From Bacteroidales bacterium (GTDB lineage: Bacteria > Bacteroidota > Bacteroidia > Bacteroidales > F082): a stretch of DNA of 64,000 nt. Positions 38,408 through 46,792 of this stretch are shown piece by piece; position 1 is the first letter of the stretch; every line of letters starts with the position of its first letter. Below the pieces are notes generated by a model. The model did not search any database and had not been told where the DNA came from. It saw only the letters and a program-made list of their open reading frames with translations. Location: contig JAUYGX010000033.1 of assembly GCA_030690365.1 (NCBI GenBank), positions 1 through 64,000 of the forward strand, written 5' to 3'. Made by a program: the position numbers and the translations under genes.

Positions 38408-41400
38408 TTAAACGGTAACTGAAGAGTAAGGATCCACCCTGCGATTCGTCACTTTATAAAGGGGAGGAGGGAGTGATATGATTACTTCCGTTCCGTGAGC
38501 TTCAGGATCAGTCACGCTCAGATCTTCAAAAACAATGGGTTGTGTGAGATTCATTTTTGTGCTCAGCAAACGAAGTCGTTCTTCGATGATATGTATCCCT
38601 TTTGAAATGTGGTCTTCTTTTTTATGTTTGCTTGCTTCGTTAATTCCTATTCCATTGTCGGTTATCTTTATGATCAACGACCGGCCAATGACCGAATCAA
38701 TATCCACTTTCTCAAAAGTAAATGCTACTGTAAGCATACCACTTTTACCCGAATTGATGATGCCATGCCAAAGGGAGTTTTCTACAAAAGGTTGGATGAT
38801 CATGTTTGGAATCAAAATGGAATTGGTTTCAAGGTCTGCTCCAGTAGTAATTTCATAGGAAAAGCTCTCCTGAAACCTCAATTTTTCAATGTCAAGGTAG
38901 AGTTTCAACCTGTCAATTTCATCGGATAGCCTGATGAATCCCTTGCCTGCTGTATCAAGATTTTTCCTCATTAATTTGGCCATCATCGCAATGTAATTAT
39001 TGGCATCCTCATACTTCCTGCTGTTGACCAGGTATTGAACCGAGTTCAGTGAATTTGCAATAAAATGTGGGTTCATCATGGCAGATAATGCCTGATGTTT
39101 CAGTTCGTTGATTCGCTCAGTAAGGGCAAGTTCTTTATTTGCCTTTAAAGTATTCAACTTCAGGCTCAACATTAATATAAAAAGACCTGTTATCACAAGG
39201 AGGAATATCATCAGTAAGTAAAACCAGGTGGTTTCGGTAAACCGTGGCAGAACGCTAAAACTCAATACATATGGTTCACTCCACAATGTGTTTTGAGCCT
39301 TGGCAATTATTTTGAGGTTGTAGGTGCCGTTTTTAAGGCTGATAAAGTTCAGGGAGTTGTAATCCGTTGTCAGCCAATCGTTATTCAAACTATACTTGTA
39401 CGTTACCGAACCTGGTGAGGAAAAATGGATGGCCTGAAAGTCGATGGATATATCGTGCTGTTCAGGTTTGAAAATCAGGTTGTTGTAATTTATGTAGGTT
39501 GAGTCACCGGCTTTAACCTCGGTGACAATTACTTTGGGAGCCTTTGGTTGGTAATGGTCGAAGTTGTCAATATCCAGTATCGAAATGCCATTGCTGGTTC
39601 CAATGATAAGTGAATTGTTGGTGCTGTCGTAAAATAACGAAAGTACCTCATTGGATGGAAGACCTGTTTGCTTGCTGAGATATTTAATTGAATTATTTTC
39701 AAGTAGATAAAGGCCTTTCATGTTCCCAATCCATTTCCTGTTTTGGCTATCAGAAACAATGGTTGTGGAGGAAAACAAATCATAATCAGCCAGTGAGGCA
39801 AAGCTGACAACCGAATCATTTTTGAGGTTGTAACTGGCGATACCCTTGTCACCAGCGAACCAAATTTGCTGATTTTTGTCTTCAAAAATGGAGTTTATCC
39901 TTGAGTTCAATACACTGTTGTCCGAAAAAAATAATTTTGTCATTTCTAGATTACCCAGTGCATTGGTTTTGAATTGGGCCTTACATAATCCATGTCCTGT
40001 TGCAATCCATATATTATTTTCAGAATCCTCAAAAATGTCATTTACACGGTTGATATAGGTACTGTCGCCAAATAGAGTGAAATAGGCAGGAACTTCCTGC
40101 TCTGGTACAAGCGTTTGCTGAACAGCAATACTATTTTTATGTGTTCCGAAAATATGTAAGCCGCTTTCGGTTTTACAAAACGAAGGTTTATTTAAAAGAT
40201 AAAACCTGATACCGTGGTAGACTAGCTGAATATCTTCATTTCCCCCAAAAGTGCCGCATACGTATATATCATTGTTGATATTCTGGATGCTATATACCAC
40301 TTCGGTCAGTGTCTTTCCGGTATTGCCTTTAATCTGGTCGAACATCCCGTTTTCAAGAACATTGATGTCATTAAAGGTTCCTATCAACAATTTCCCTGAT
40401 TTTTCCTTGGCAATGGCGTAAATATTGTTGTTACTCAGTCCGTCGTTTTCATTGTAGTTTTTCAGGTATAAGTTATTCAAACAATACACGCCTTTACCAA
40501 AAGTGCTGATCCAGATATTTCCTTCGTTGTCCTCAAGATAGCTGTTGACCAGGGTTTGCTGCAGGCCCATGGTTTTTCCGATATCGATAATTTCGTCAGA
40601 TCCATTTGGAATAAAGAAAAATCCGCTGTTCATTATCGAAAACCAGATGTTGTTCTCTTTATCGATAAGCAGTGCACAAACATCATTGTTACCGGCGATC
40701 TGAATCTTGATTTTTCTTATTACCTCCTTATTCTTTACTTGATAAATCATCCCGCTGGTGCCGATGAAGTAAGTGCTGTCGATTCCTTTTGCCATTACGA
40801 GGAGGTTGGTATCGGGAAGCCCGGAGATATTTAGTATTGATAACTTATTGTGGTCGAGTTGATACAGTCCCGATTCACACAATGCAAGCAGTTGACCATT
40901 GGGAAGCAAGGCCAATCGGTTGATGTAAATAGGAGGTGATAGAAGCACCCGATAGGAAATCGGCATGCCTGTTTTTTCGTGTATTAAATTGATTTCACCC
41001 CATTTACGGTATGCATAGAGTGTTTGTTCATCGCTTTTCAAGCTGTCGAGCAACAAAAACGAAATCGCCATACTTTTTCCATTAATATGGCGGCAATAGT
41101 CCTCAATCCGGCCATTTCTAACAACGTTGATTCCTTTCTCATAATTTCCGATATATATTTCACCCTGTCTGCCTTCGGCCAGGGTAATAATTGAATTTGA
41201 ATTCAGCCCGTCGGTGGTGTGAAAGTTGGTAAACCGCACACCATCAAAACGACTTATGCCGTTAAGGGTGGCGAACCAAATAAAGCCATCGCGACCCTGA
41301 ACAATCTGGAATACAGTAGATGAAGCCAGTCCGTCAGAGGATGTATAATGATAATAGGCCGGTTTTTGTGCGTACAGCACAACGGACAGGAGCATTCCCG

Positions 41401-41434
41401 TAAAAACGAGCATTAACGGCCGAAGAATACGCAT
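38408..41434 (-). CDS. Two-component regulator-propeller sensor with LytS-type histidine kinase (His_kinase PF06580)
   Basis: Propeller repeats (DGFIWFATLNGISRFDGVRF, GNIWISTFGKGVYCL), Y_Y_Y-like region, kinase box MNPHFIANSLNSVQYLV and ITDNGIGINEA. Confidence 0.93.
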   Translation of the reverse strand: MRILRPLMLVFTGMLLSVVLYAQKPAYYHYTSSDGLASSTVFQIVQGRDGFIWFATLNGISRFDGVRFTNFHTTDGLNSNSIITLAEGRQGEIYIGNYEKGINVVRNGRIEDYCRHINGKSMAISFLLLDSLKSDEQTLYAYRKWGEINLIHEKTGMPISYRVLLSPPIYINRLALLPNGQLLALCESGLYQLDHNKLSILNISGLPDTNLLVMAKGIDSTYFIGTSGMIYQVKNKEVIRKIKIQIAGNNDVCALLIDKENNIWFSIMNSGFFFIPNGSDEIIDIGKTMGLQQTLVNSYLEDNEGNIWISTFGKGVYCLNNLYLKNYNENDGLSNNNIYAIAKEKSGKLLIGTFNDINVLENGMFDQIKGNTGKTLTEVVYSIQNINNDIYVCGTFGGNEDIQLVYHGIRFYLLNKPSFCKTESGLHIFGTHKNSIAVQQTLVPEQEVPAYFTLFGDSTYINRVNDIFEDSENNIWIATGHGLCKAQFKTNALGNLEMTKLFFSDNSVLNSRINSIFEDKNQQIWFAGDKGIASYNLKNDSVVSFASLADYDLFSSTTIVSDSQNRKWIGNMKGLYLLENNSIKYLSKQTGLPSNEVLSLFYDSTNNSLIIGTSNGISILDIDNFDHYQPKAPKVIVTEVKAGDSTYINYNNLIFKPEQHDISIDFQAIHFSSPGSVTYKYSLNNDWLTTDYNSLNFISLKNGTYNLKIIAKAQNTLWSEPYVLSFSVLPRFTETTWFYLLMIFLLVITGLFILMLSLKLNTLKANKELALTERINELKHQALSAMMNPHFIANSLNSVQYLVNSRKYEDANNYIAMMAKLMRKNLDTAGKGFIRLSDEIDRLKLYLDIEKLRFQESFSYEITTGADLETNSILIPNMIIQPFVENSLWHGIINSGKSGMLTVAFTFEKVDIDSVIGRSLIIKITDNGIGINEASKHKKEDHISKGIHIIEERLRLLSTKMNLTQPIVFEDLSVTDPEAHGTEVIISLPPPLYKVTNRRVDPYSSVTV

Positions 41435-42183
41435 TATACGGATTTTAAAAATGATTTTACTTTTTGAATAAAATCCGGTGTTTTCCGTCGTGATATTTCA
41501 ACCTTGCTGCCATCGGTCAGTGTGACGAAGTTTCCACTCAGGTTCGAAAAGTCTTTGATGTACTTTAAGTTGATAATGTGCGATTTATGTGTTCTGAAAA
41601 ACGGATGTTTTGATAAGGTTACTTCAAAATTCTTTAGCGTACGCGAAACGATGGTGGTTTTGCCTTCTTTGGTGGTGATGGTTGTATAGCATCCATCTGC
41701 TTCAAGTCTGAGGATATCTTCAATATTGAGCACGTCGAATCCATGAGTGCCCGGAATAACCAGTTTGTCCATTTCAGTCGTAGAACCTTCTTTTTGCATT
41801 TTTTGCTTAAGCAAACCTAGCTTCTTTACTGTTTGCTTTAATTCCTTGATGCTGATGGGTTTCATGAGGTAATCCACAGCTCCGGCTTTCAATGCATGTA
41901 TTCCAAATTCTTCGTGAACACTTACAAACACCACCATAAAGCTGCGTTCGTCATATTCCTCCAGAAAATCGAAACCATCCAGTACCGGCATGTTAATATC
42001 GAGAAATACAACTTCCGGATGAACCCTGCTAACCAATACTCTTGCTGCGACCACTGAATCGGCCAGCCCCTGAATTTCCAATTCAGGACAGTATGTTTCG
42101 ATGATTTGCTTCAGGTTTTCCCTTCCGTGTAACTCATCATCCACAATAATGGCCGTTATTTTATCCGCATTTTGAGTAGGCAT
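41434..42183 (-). CDS. LytTR-family response regulator
   Basis: Receiver AIIVDDELHGRENL...VVFLDINMPVLDGFDF; LytTR domain FRTHKSHIINLKYIKDF...LTDGSKVEISRRK. Confidence 0.95.
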   Translation of the reverse strand: MPTQNADKITAIIVDDELHGRENLKQIIETYCPELEIQGLADSVVAARVLVSRVHPEVVFLDINMPVLDGFDFLEEYDERSFMVVFVSVHEEFGIHALKAGAVDYLMKPISIKELKQTVKKLGLLKQKMQKEGSTTEMDKLVIPGTHGFDVLNIEDILRLEADGCYTTITTKEGKTTIVSRTLKNFEVTLSKHPFFRTHKSHIINLKYIKDFSNLSGNFVTLTDGSKVEISRRKTPDFIQKVKSFLKSV

Positions 42184-42188
42184 AACGA

Positions 42189-42261
42189 TTGTGTAAAATG
42201 AGGCAATTAAAATTCGAATTCAAAATTTTGTGTATTTGCGATAAATAAATATCACACAAAA
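42189..42261. promoter_or_regulatory. Possible operator region between divergent LytTR regulator and ATP-grasp/receiver gene
   Basis: TTGTGTA direct copies at 42189 and 42229; perfect inverted repeat TTTTGTGT (42226-42233)/ACACAAAA (42254-42261). Confidence 0.35.
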
Positions 42262-42404
42262 GTGTAAATGTAAACATATAAATGATTAAACCAAATTTCG
42301 GCTTTTGGCAGGTTCCTGAATATGGTAACTCATCCCTGCCGCCAATACAACATGAGGTCTTTCTAATTTAATTCACCGCGCTCCTGATAAATCTGCTAAA
42401 TCTC

Positions 42405-42412
42405 TATCTTTG
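42405..42412 (+). promoter_or_regulatory. -7 element TATCTTTG upstream of the 1003-aa ATP-grasp/receiver gene
   Basis: Exact TAnnTTTG match, 12 nt before the first ATG. Confidence 0.5.
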
Positions 42413-42424
42413 TAGCCAATCAAT

Positions 42425-45400
42425 ATGCTGGCAATGATTAATACAAAGGCGGAATTGCTCAAACAGAGTTTTTACGATAGCGATGCTGCGTTTATCAACC
42501 TGATGAAAAAACGCATTTACCACGTTTTGCTTATATCCAGCGTTTACGATGCGTTTATGTTGGAGGAAGACGGCCGCATTGATGAACAGATTTTTCAGGA
42601 ATATACCTCGCTCAGCCTGCGGTATCCGCCTCAATTTTACAAAGCCACCACACAGAATGAGGCTTTGCAGATTTTAGAAGAGGAAAACATCGACCTGGTG
42701 ATCACCATGCTCAGTGCCGAAAAGGGGAATACCATCTCGCTGGCCAAGGCTATTAAATCAAGATATTCCGATATTCCCATCGTGATGTTGACTCCGTTTT
42801 CACGTGAAGTGAGCTTAAAACTCACCAAACTTAAACACGAGTCCATTGACTATATCTTTAGCTGGCTTGGCAATGCCGATATCCTGCTGGCCATCATCAA
42901 ACTGATTGAAGATAAGATGAATGCCGAATATGATGTGACGGAAGTTGGCGTTCAGGTGATTATTCTGGTAGAAGACAACATTCGGTTCTATTCGAGTTAT
43001 CTCCCAATCATATACAAAATCATTTTTAATCAGTCGCAAACATTTGTTTCAGAAGGACTTAACGAGCATCAGCGAATGCTACGCATGCGCGGACGTCCAA
43101 AAATACTGATGGCCACCAACTACGACGAGGCCATGGCCATTTACGAAAAGTACAAGCACAATGTGCTGGGCATCGTGTCGGATATTTCTTATCCGCGCAA
43201 TGGGGTAATGGACAAGGAAGCAGGTATCCGGTTGAGCAGAAAGGTAAAAAAGGACAATAAATATACACCTGTATTGTTGCAGTCTTCCGACCCCGAAAAT
43301 CGGTGGAAAGCCAAGGAGATCAGGGTGGGATTTCTCGACAAAAATTCCAAAAGTCTGACCTTCGATTTACGCGAGTTTATAAAAGAGTACTTTGGGTTCG
43401 GCGATTTTGTATTTAAAGATCCCCACATGGGCATCGTGGTTGGGCGTGCCCGCGATTTAAAGGATTTGCAGGAGAAAGTATATAAAATCCCCACAGCTTC
43501 GTTAAGGTACCACATCGAGCGCGACCATTTTTCAAAATGGTTGAGGGCCAGGGCTTTATTTCCCCTTGCAGAATTGTTCAGGGCGTTTAAATCAGACGAC
43601 TTCAGCGATTGTGATGAAACCAAGAAGTTTATCTACGATTCTATTTCTGAATTCAGAATGGCCAAAGCACGTGGAGTTATTTCGTCGTTTAACCGCGATA
43701 ATTTCGATCGGTATTTCAGTATTTCACGCATTGGTCAGGGTTCGGTGGGTGGCAAGGCACGCGGACTGGCTTTTCTCGACTCGTTGATCAACCGTAACAA
43801 ACTCTACAATCATTATGAGAAAATAGAAATTGCCATCCCGAAAACGGTGGTGCTTGGCACAGATGTTTTCGATGAATTTATGGAGTTGAACAAGCTTTAT
43901 CATGTGGCTTTTTCAAACGATCTTTCGGATGAGGAAATCCTGGGCCGTTTTTTAAATGCCAAATTGCCACAACATGTATATGGTGATCTGTTTACCATTT
44001 CTGTGGCCATTTCAAAACCAGTGGCCATACGGTCGAGTAGCTTGCTCGAAGATTCACATTATCAGCCTTTTGCCGGAATTTACAATACTTACATGCTGCC
44101 CCTGATCGACCACGACAGAAGTCAGATGTTCGAGATGATGGTCACAGCTATCAAAGCGGTGTATGCCTCTGCCTATTATCACGACAGCAAAGCCTACATG
44201 ATGGCTACTTCCAATGTGATTGATGAAGAAAAAATGGCCATTATCATTCAGGAAGTATGCGGAACGGTGTATGGCGATCGCTATTATCCCACTTTTTCGG
44301 GAGTAGGTCGTTCCATCGATTATTATCCACTGGCACCTTGCGTACCATCAGATGGCACGGTAAGTCTGGCGCTTGGATTGGGAAAATATATTGTGGATGG
44401 CGGGCTTTCGCTTCGGTTTAGTCCAAGCTTTCCGCAAAACGTACTTCAGACCTCCACACCCGATATGACACTCCGGGAAACCCAAAAAGAGTTTTTCGCC
44501 CTCGACTTAAACCGGATTACCTTTACACCCACTCCCAACGACAGTGCTAACCTGCTTAAGTTGCGGGTGAAAGCCGCCGAAGAGGATGATGCTATCCGCG
44601 ACATTTCGTCCACCTACGATTTGCACAACCATGTAATACGTGATGGTTACAGCGATGGCGGAAAAAAAGTGATTACCTTTTCGAATATTTTAAAACACAA
44701 CAGTTATCCCATCGCCGAAATCCTGCAAAGGGTACTTCAATTGGGCGAAAGGGAAATGGGCAATCCCGTTGAGATTGAATTTGCCGTGGACCTGAACACC
44801 AGCAAGGGCGACAGGGCTACCTTTTATTTACTGCAGATCAGGCCCATCGCCGTTAAGGAGGAAAGTATTACGCTGGATTTGGATAAAATTGTCCGCGATC
44901 AATCGCTTATAATTTCAAAATCAGCACTGGGGAATGGTACCATCGACGACATCTGCGACGTGGTTTATATACGACCCGAGAATTTCAACGCTGCCAACAA
45001 CCAGAAGGTGATTCCCGTTATCGATCAATTGAACAGCGAATTTTTAAAATCTGGAAAAAACTACATCCTCATTGGTCCCGGACGCTGGGGTTCCAGCGAC
45101 CCATGGTTGGGGATACCTGTTAAGTGGCCACAAATCTCGGGTGCACGATTGATAGTAGAATCCGGTCTGGCCAATTACCGCATCGATCCGAGCCAGGGAA
45201 CTCACTTTTTTCAAAATCTAACTTCCTTCCGGGTGGGGTATTTTACCATCAATCCATTTATTAACGATGGATATTACGACCTGCCTTTTTTAGATCAAAC
45301 ACCAGCGGTTTTCGAGAATGAATATATCCGGCACATCAGATTCGATAAGCCTTTGATGATCAGAATTGATGGTAAACACAACCTGGGTGTGATCGAAAAA

Positions 45401-45436
45401 CCTGTGGAAGAGCCTGTTTCTGAGAGTGAAGTATAG
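42425..45436 (+). CDS. PEP/pyruvate-binding (PPDK_N-like ATP-grasp) protein with tandem receiver-like domains; paralog of 5391-8810
   Basis: VIILVEDNIRFYSSYL/GIVSDISYP/LLQSSD/FLDKNS receiver; GSVGGKARGLAFLDSLI, VAIRSSSLLEDSHYQPFAGIYNTY ATP-grasp; IGPGRWGSSDPWLGIPVKW. Start may be ATG 42434. Confidence 0.85.
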   Translation: MLAMINTKAELLKQSFYDSDAAFINLMKKRIYHVLLISSVYDAFMLEEDGRIDEQIFQEYTSLSLRYPPQFYKATTQNEALQILEEENIDLVITMLSAEKGNTISLAKAIKSRYSDIPIVMLTPFSREVSLKLTKLKHESIDYIFSWLGNADILLAIIKLIEDKMNAEYDVTEVGVQVIILVEDNIRFYSSYLPIIYKIIFNQSQTFVSEGLNEHQRMLRMRGRPKILMATNYDEAMAIYEKYKHNVLGIVSDISYPRNGVMDKEAGIRLSRKVKKDNKYTPVLLQSSDPENRWKAKEIRVGFLDKNSKSLTFDLREFIKEYFGFGDFVFKDPHMGIVVGRARDLKDLQEKVYKIPTASLRYHIERDHFSKWLRARALFPLAELFRAFKSDDFSDCDETKKFIYDSISEFRMAKARGVISSFNRDNFDRYFSISRIGQGSVGGKARGLAFLDSLINRNKLYNHYEKIEIAIPKTVVLGTDVFDEFMELNKLYHVAFSNDLSDEEILGRFLNAKLPQHVYGDLFTISVAISKPVAIRSSSLLEDSHYQPFAGIYNTYMLPLIDHDRSQMFEMMVTAIKAVYASAYYHDSKAYMMATSNVIDEEKMAIIIQEVCGTVYGDRYYPTFSGVGRSIDYYPLAPCVPSDGTVSLALGLGKYIVDGGLSLRFSPSFPQNVLQTSTPDMTLRETQKEFFALDLNRITFTPTPNDSANLLKLRVKAAEEDDAIRDISSTYDLHNHVIRDGYSDGGKKVITFSNILKHNSYPIAEILQRVLQLGEREMGNPVEIEFAVDLNTSKGDRATFYLLQIRPIAVKEESITLDLDKIVRDQSLIISKSALGNGTIDDICDVVYIRPENFNAANNQKVIPVIDQLNSEFLKSGKNYILIGPGRWGSSDPWLGIPVKWPQISGARLIVESGLANYRIDPSQGTHFFQNLTSFRVGYFTINPFINDGYYDLPFLDQTPAVFENEYIRHIRFDKPLMIRIDGKHNLGVIEKPVEEPVSESEV

Positions 45437-45636
45437 AACACGGATGACACGGATGATACGGATGACATGGTTGGGAATAGAACACGAATTACACGTTTGG
45501 GAATAGAACACGGATGACGCGGATGTTACGGATAACGCGGATGGGAATAGAACACGGATGACACGGATGTTACGGATAACGCGGATGGGATAACAATATT
45601 TGCGTTTATCCGTCCAACCCGTGTTATCCGTGTTCC
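45436..45636. repeat. Intergenic ~200-nt repeat element: 44-nt units of ACACGGATG-like subrepeats with inverted terminal copy
   Basis: GAACACGGATGACacGGATG units start at 45436, 45480 (truncated), 45506 and 45550; right end ATCCGTCCAACCCGTGTTATCCGTGTTCC is inverted relative to the units. Confidence 0.9.
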
Positions 45637-45688
45637 AAAAATTGGTTACTCGCTGCCGGTATCTGCCGTAGGCATGAAGGCAAGAAAT

Positions 45689-45709
45689 GCCTACCTACGT
45701 TAGGTAGGC
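45689..45709 (-). terminator. Hairpin downstream of the DUF4340 gene (also part of a GCCTACC-type intergenic repeat)
   Basis: GCCTACCTA-CGT-TAGGTAGGC perfect 9-bp stem, 8 nt from the stop of the minus-strand gene. Confidence 0.5.
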
Positions 45710-45716
45710 GGACAAG

Positions 45717-46784
45717 TTAATTATTCCCTGGTTTTCTTTCGTAGTAGCTCAACGGATTCAGCAATTTATCGAATACATAGTATTGCAGCAGAACAAAATC
45801 CTCGCCGTCATTCACCAGCCCGAAAAGCCGGTCCTGGTCGGTTGAGTAGAATTCATTGTAGGAATTCGTATCTACAGGGCTTTCTTTTCTTTCGAACATT
45901 TTTACATAAGTCGTATCACCATGTATATCCACCAAAGTGAGTTCAAACAAACCAGGCGAATGTATGATTGAATCCATTTGGATGCCTGACATCAGGTTGT
46001 TCATACGGGTTTCGTAACGCACATCGACAAAAGAAGTTAACAGGTTCAATACTTTTAAAGTGTCGTATCGTTCCACCGCGTTGTTATCGGTTAAACGGCG
46101 CAAATCGTAATTTCCGGAAGCATTCTTCACTTCCAGTACAAATCCTTCTTCAGGTGATTGGATGTTATTCAATCGTAGGCTTTTTATTTCACCCAATGTC
46201 TTTTTGAAAATTTCGTGGCTCTTCCAATCATCTATCTGTGGAGTAAACTGAGCCGAAACAAAACCCCTGAACCCGGGAATGTAGGTTATATATGGTTGAG
46301 AGGCCCCTTCCATCAGCATGTAAGTACCCAGATTGTTGGAGGTTACATCTCCAATATAAAATACCTTGGTGAGTTTTTCGTGGGGAAATAGTTTGATTTT
46401 GTTAAACCAGTCGATGCGATAAACCCGTTGGTAAACTTCTACCTTTATTCCGATGGAAGCCATGCGGGTCACCACGTTATCGAAACTGATGGATGAAACC
46501 GGAGCCTTTACTTTTAAGCGGTGCAGGGTTCCAAGCAGCGATTCAACCAATCGTGGATTACTTTTGTATTTACCGTCCAACATCCATCCGTTGGAAACCC
46601 GTTGGATGGTTACTGAGTTGAGTTTTTTGTCGGCAATAAACAATTTGGTAACAGAAGAGGTATCGGCAACTGAAAAGTCTGCTTCTTTTTCTTTCAGGGT
46701 GGAATAATGATTTTGTGCCAACAGATAAATGGCCAAAACAGCCAGTGCCAGTAAAATAATCAGGTAAATCCGGTTCTTTTTCAT
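45717..46784 (-). CDS. DUF4340 domain-containing protein
   Basis: One TM then DUF4340-like pattern (VTIQRVSNGWMLDGKYKSNPRLVESLLGTLHRLKVKAPVSS...VFYIGDVTSNNLGTYMLMEG); downstream of gldG. Confidence 0.8.
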   Translation of the reverse strand: MKKNRIYLIILLALAVLAIYLLAQNHYSTLKEKEADFSVADTSSVTKLFIADKKLNSVTIQRVSNGWMLDGKYKSNPRLVESLLGTLHRLKVKAPVSSISFDNVVTRMASIGIKVEVYQRVYRIDWFNKIKLFPHEKLTKVFYIGDVTSNNLGTYMLMEGASQPYITYIPGFRGFVSAQFTPQIDDWKSHEIFKKTLGEIKSLRLNNIQSPEEGFVLEVKNASGNYDLRRLTDNNAVERYDTLKVLNLLTSFVDVRYETRMNNLMSGIQMDSIIHSPGLFELTLVDIHGDTTYVKMFERKESPVDTNSYNEFYSTDQDRLFGLVNDGEDFVLLQYYVFDKLLNPLSYYERKPGNN

Positions 46785-46792
46785 AGGAATAA

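Noticed and set aside
42815-43623. Minus-strand ORFs inside the 1003-aa ATP-grasp gene
   Set aside because: Antisense to conserved receiver/ATP-grasp coding sequence.
45436-45636. CRISPR array
   Set aside because: 44-nt units are contiguous near-identical copies with internal 9-10-nt periodicity and no variable spacers; no cas genes nearby.
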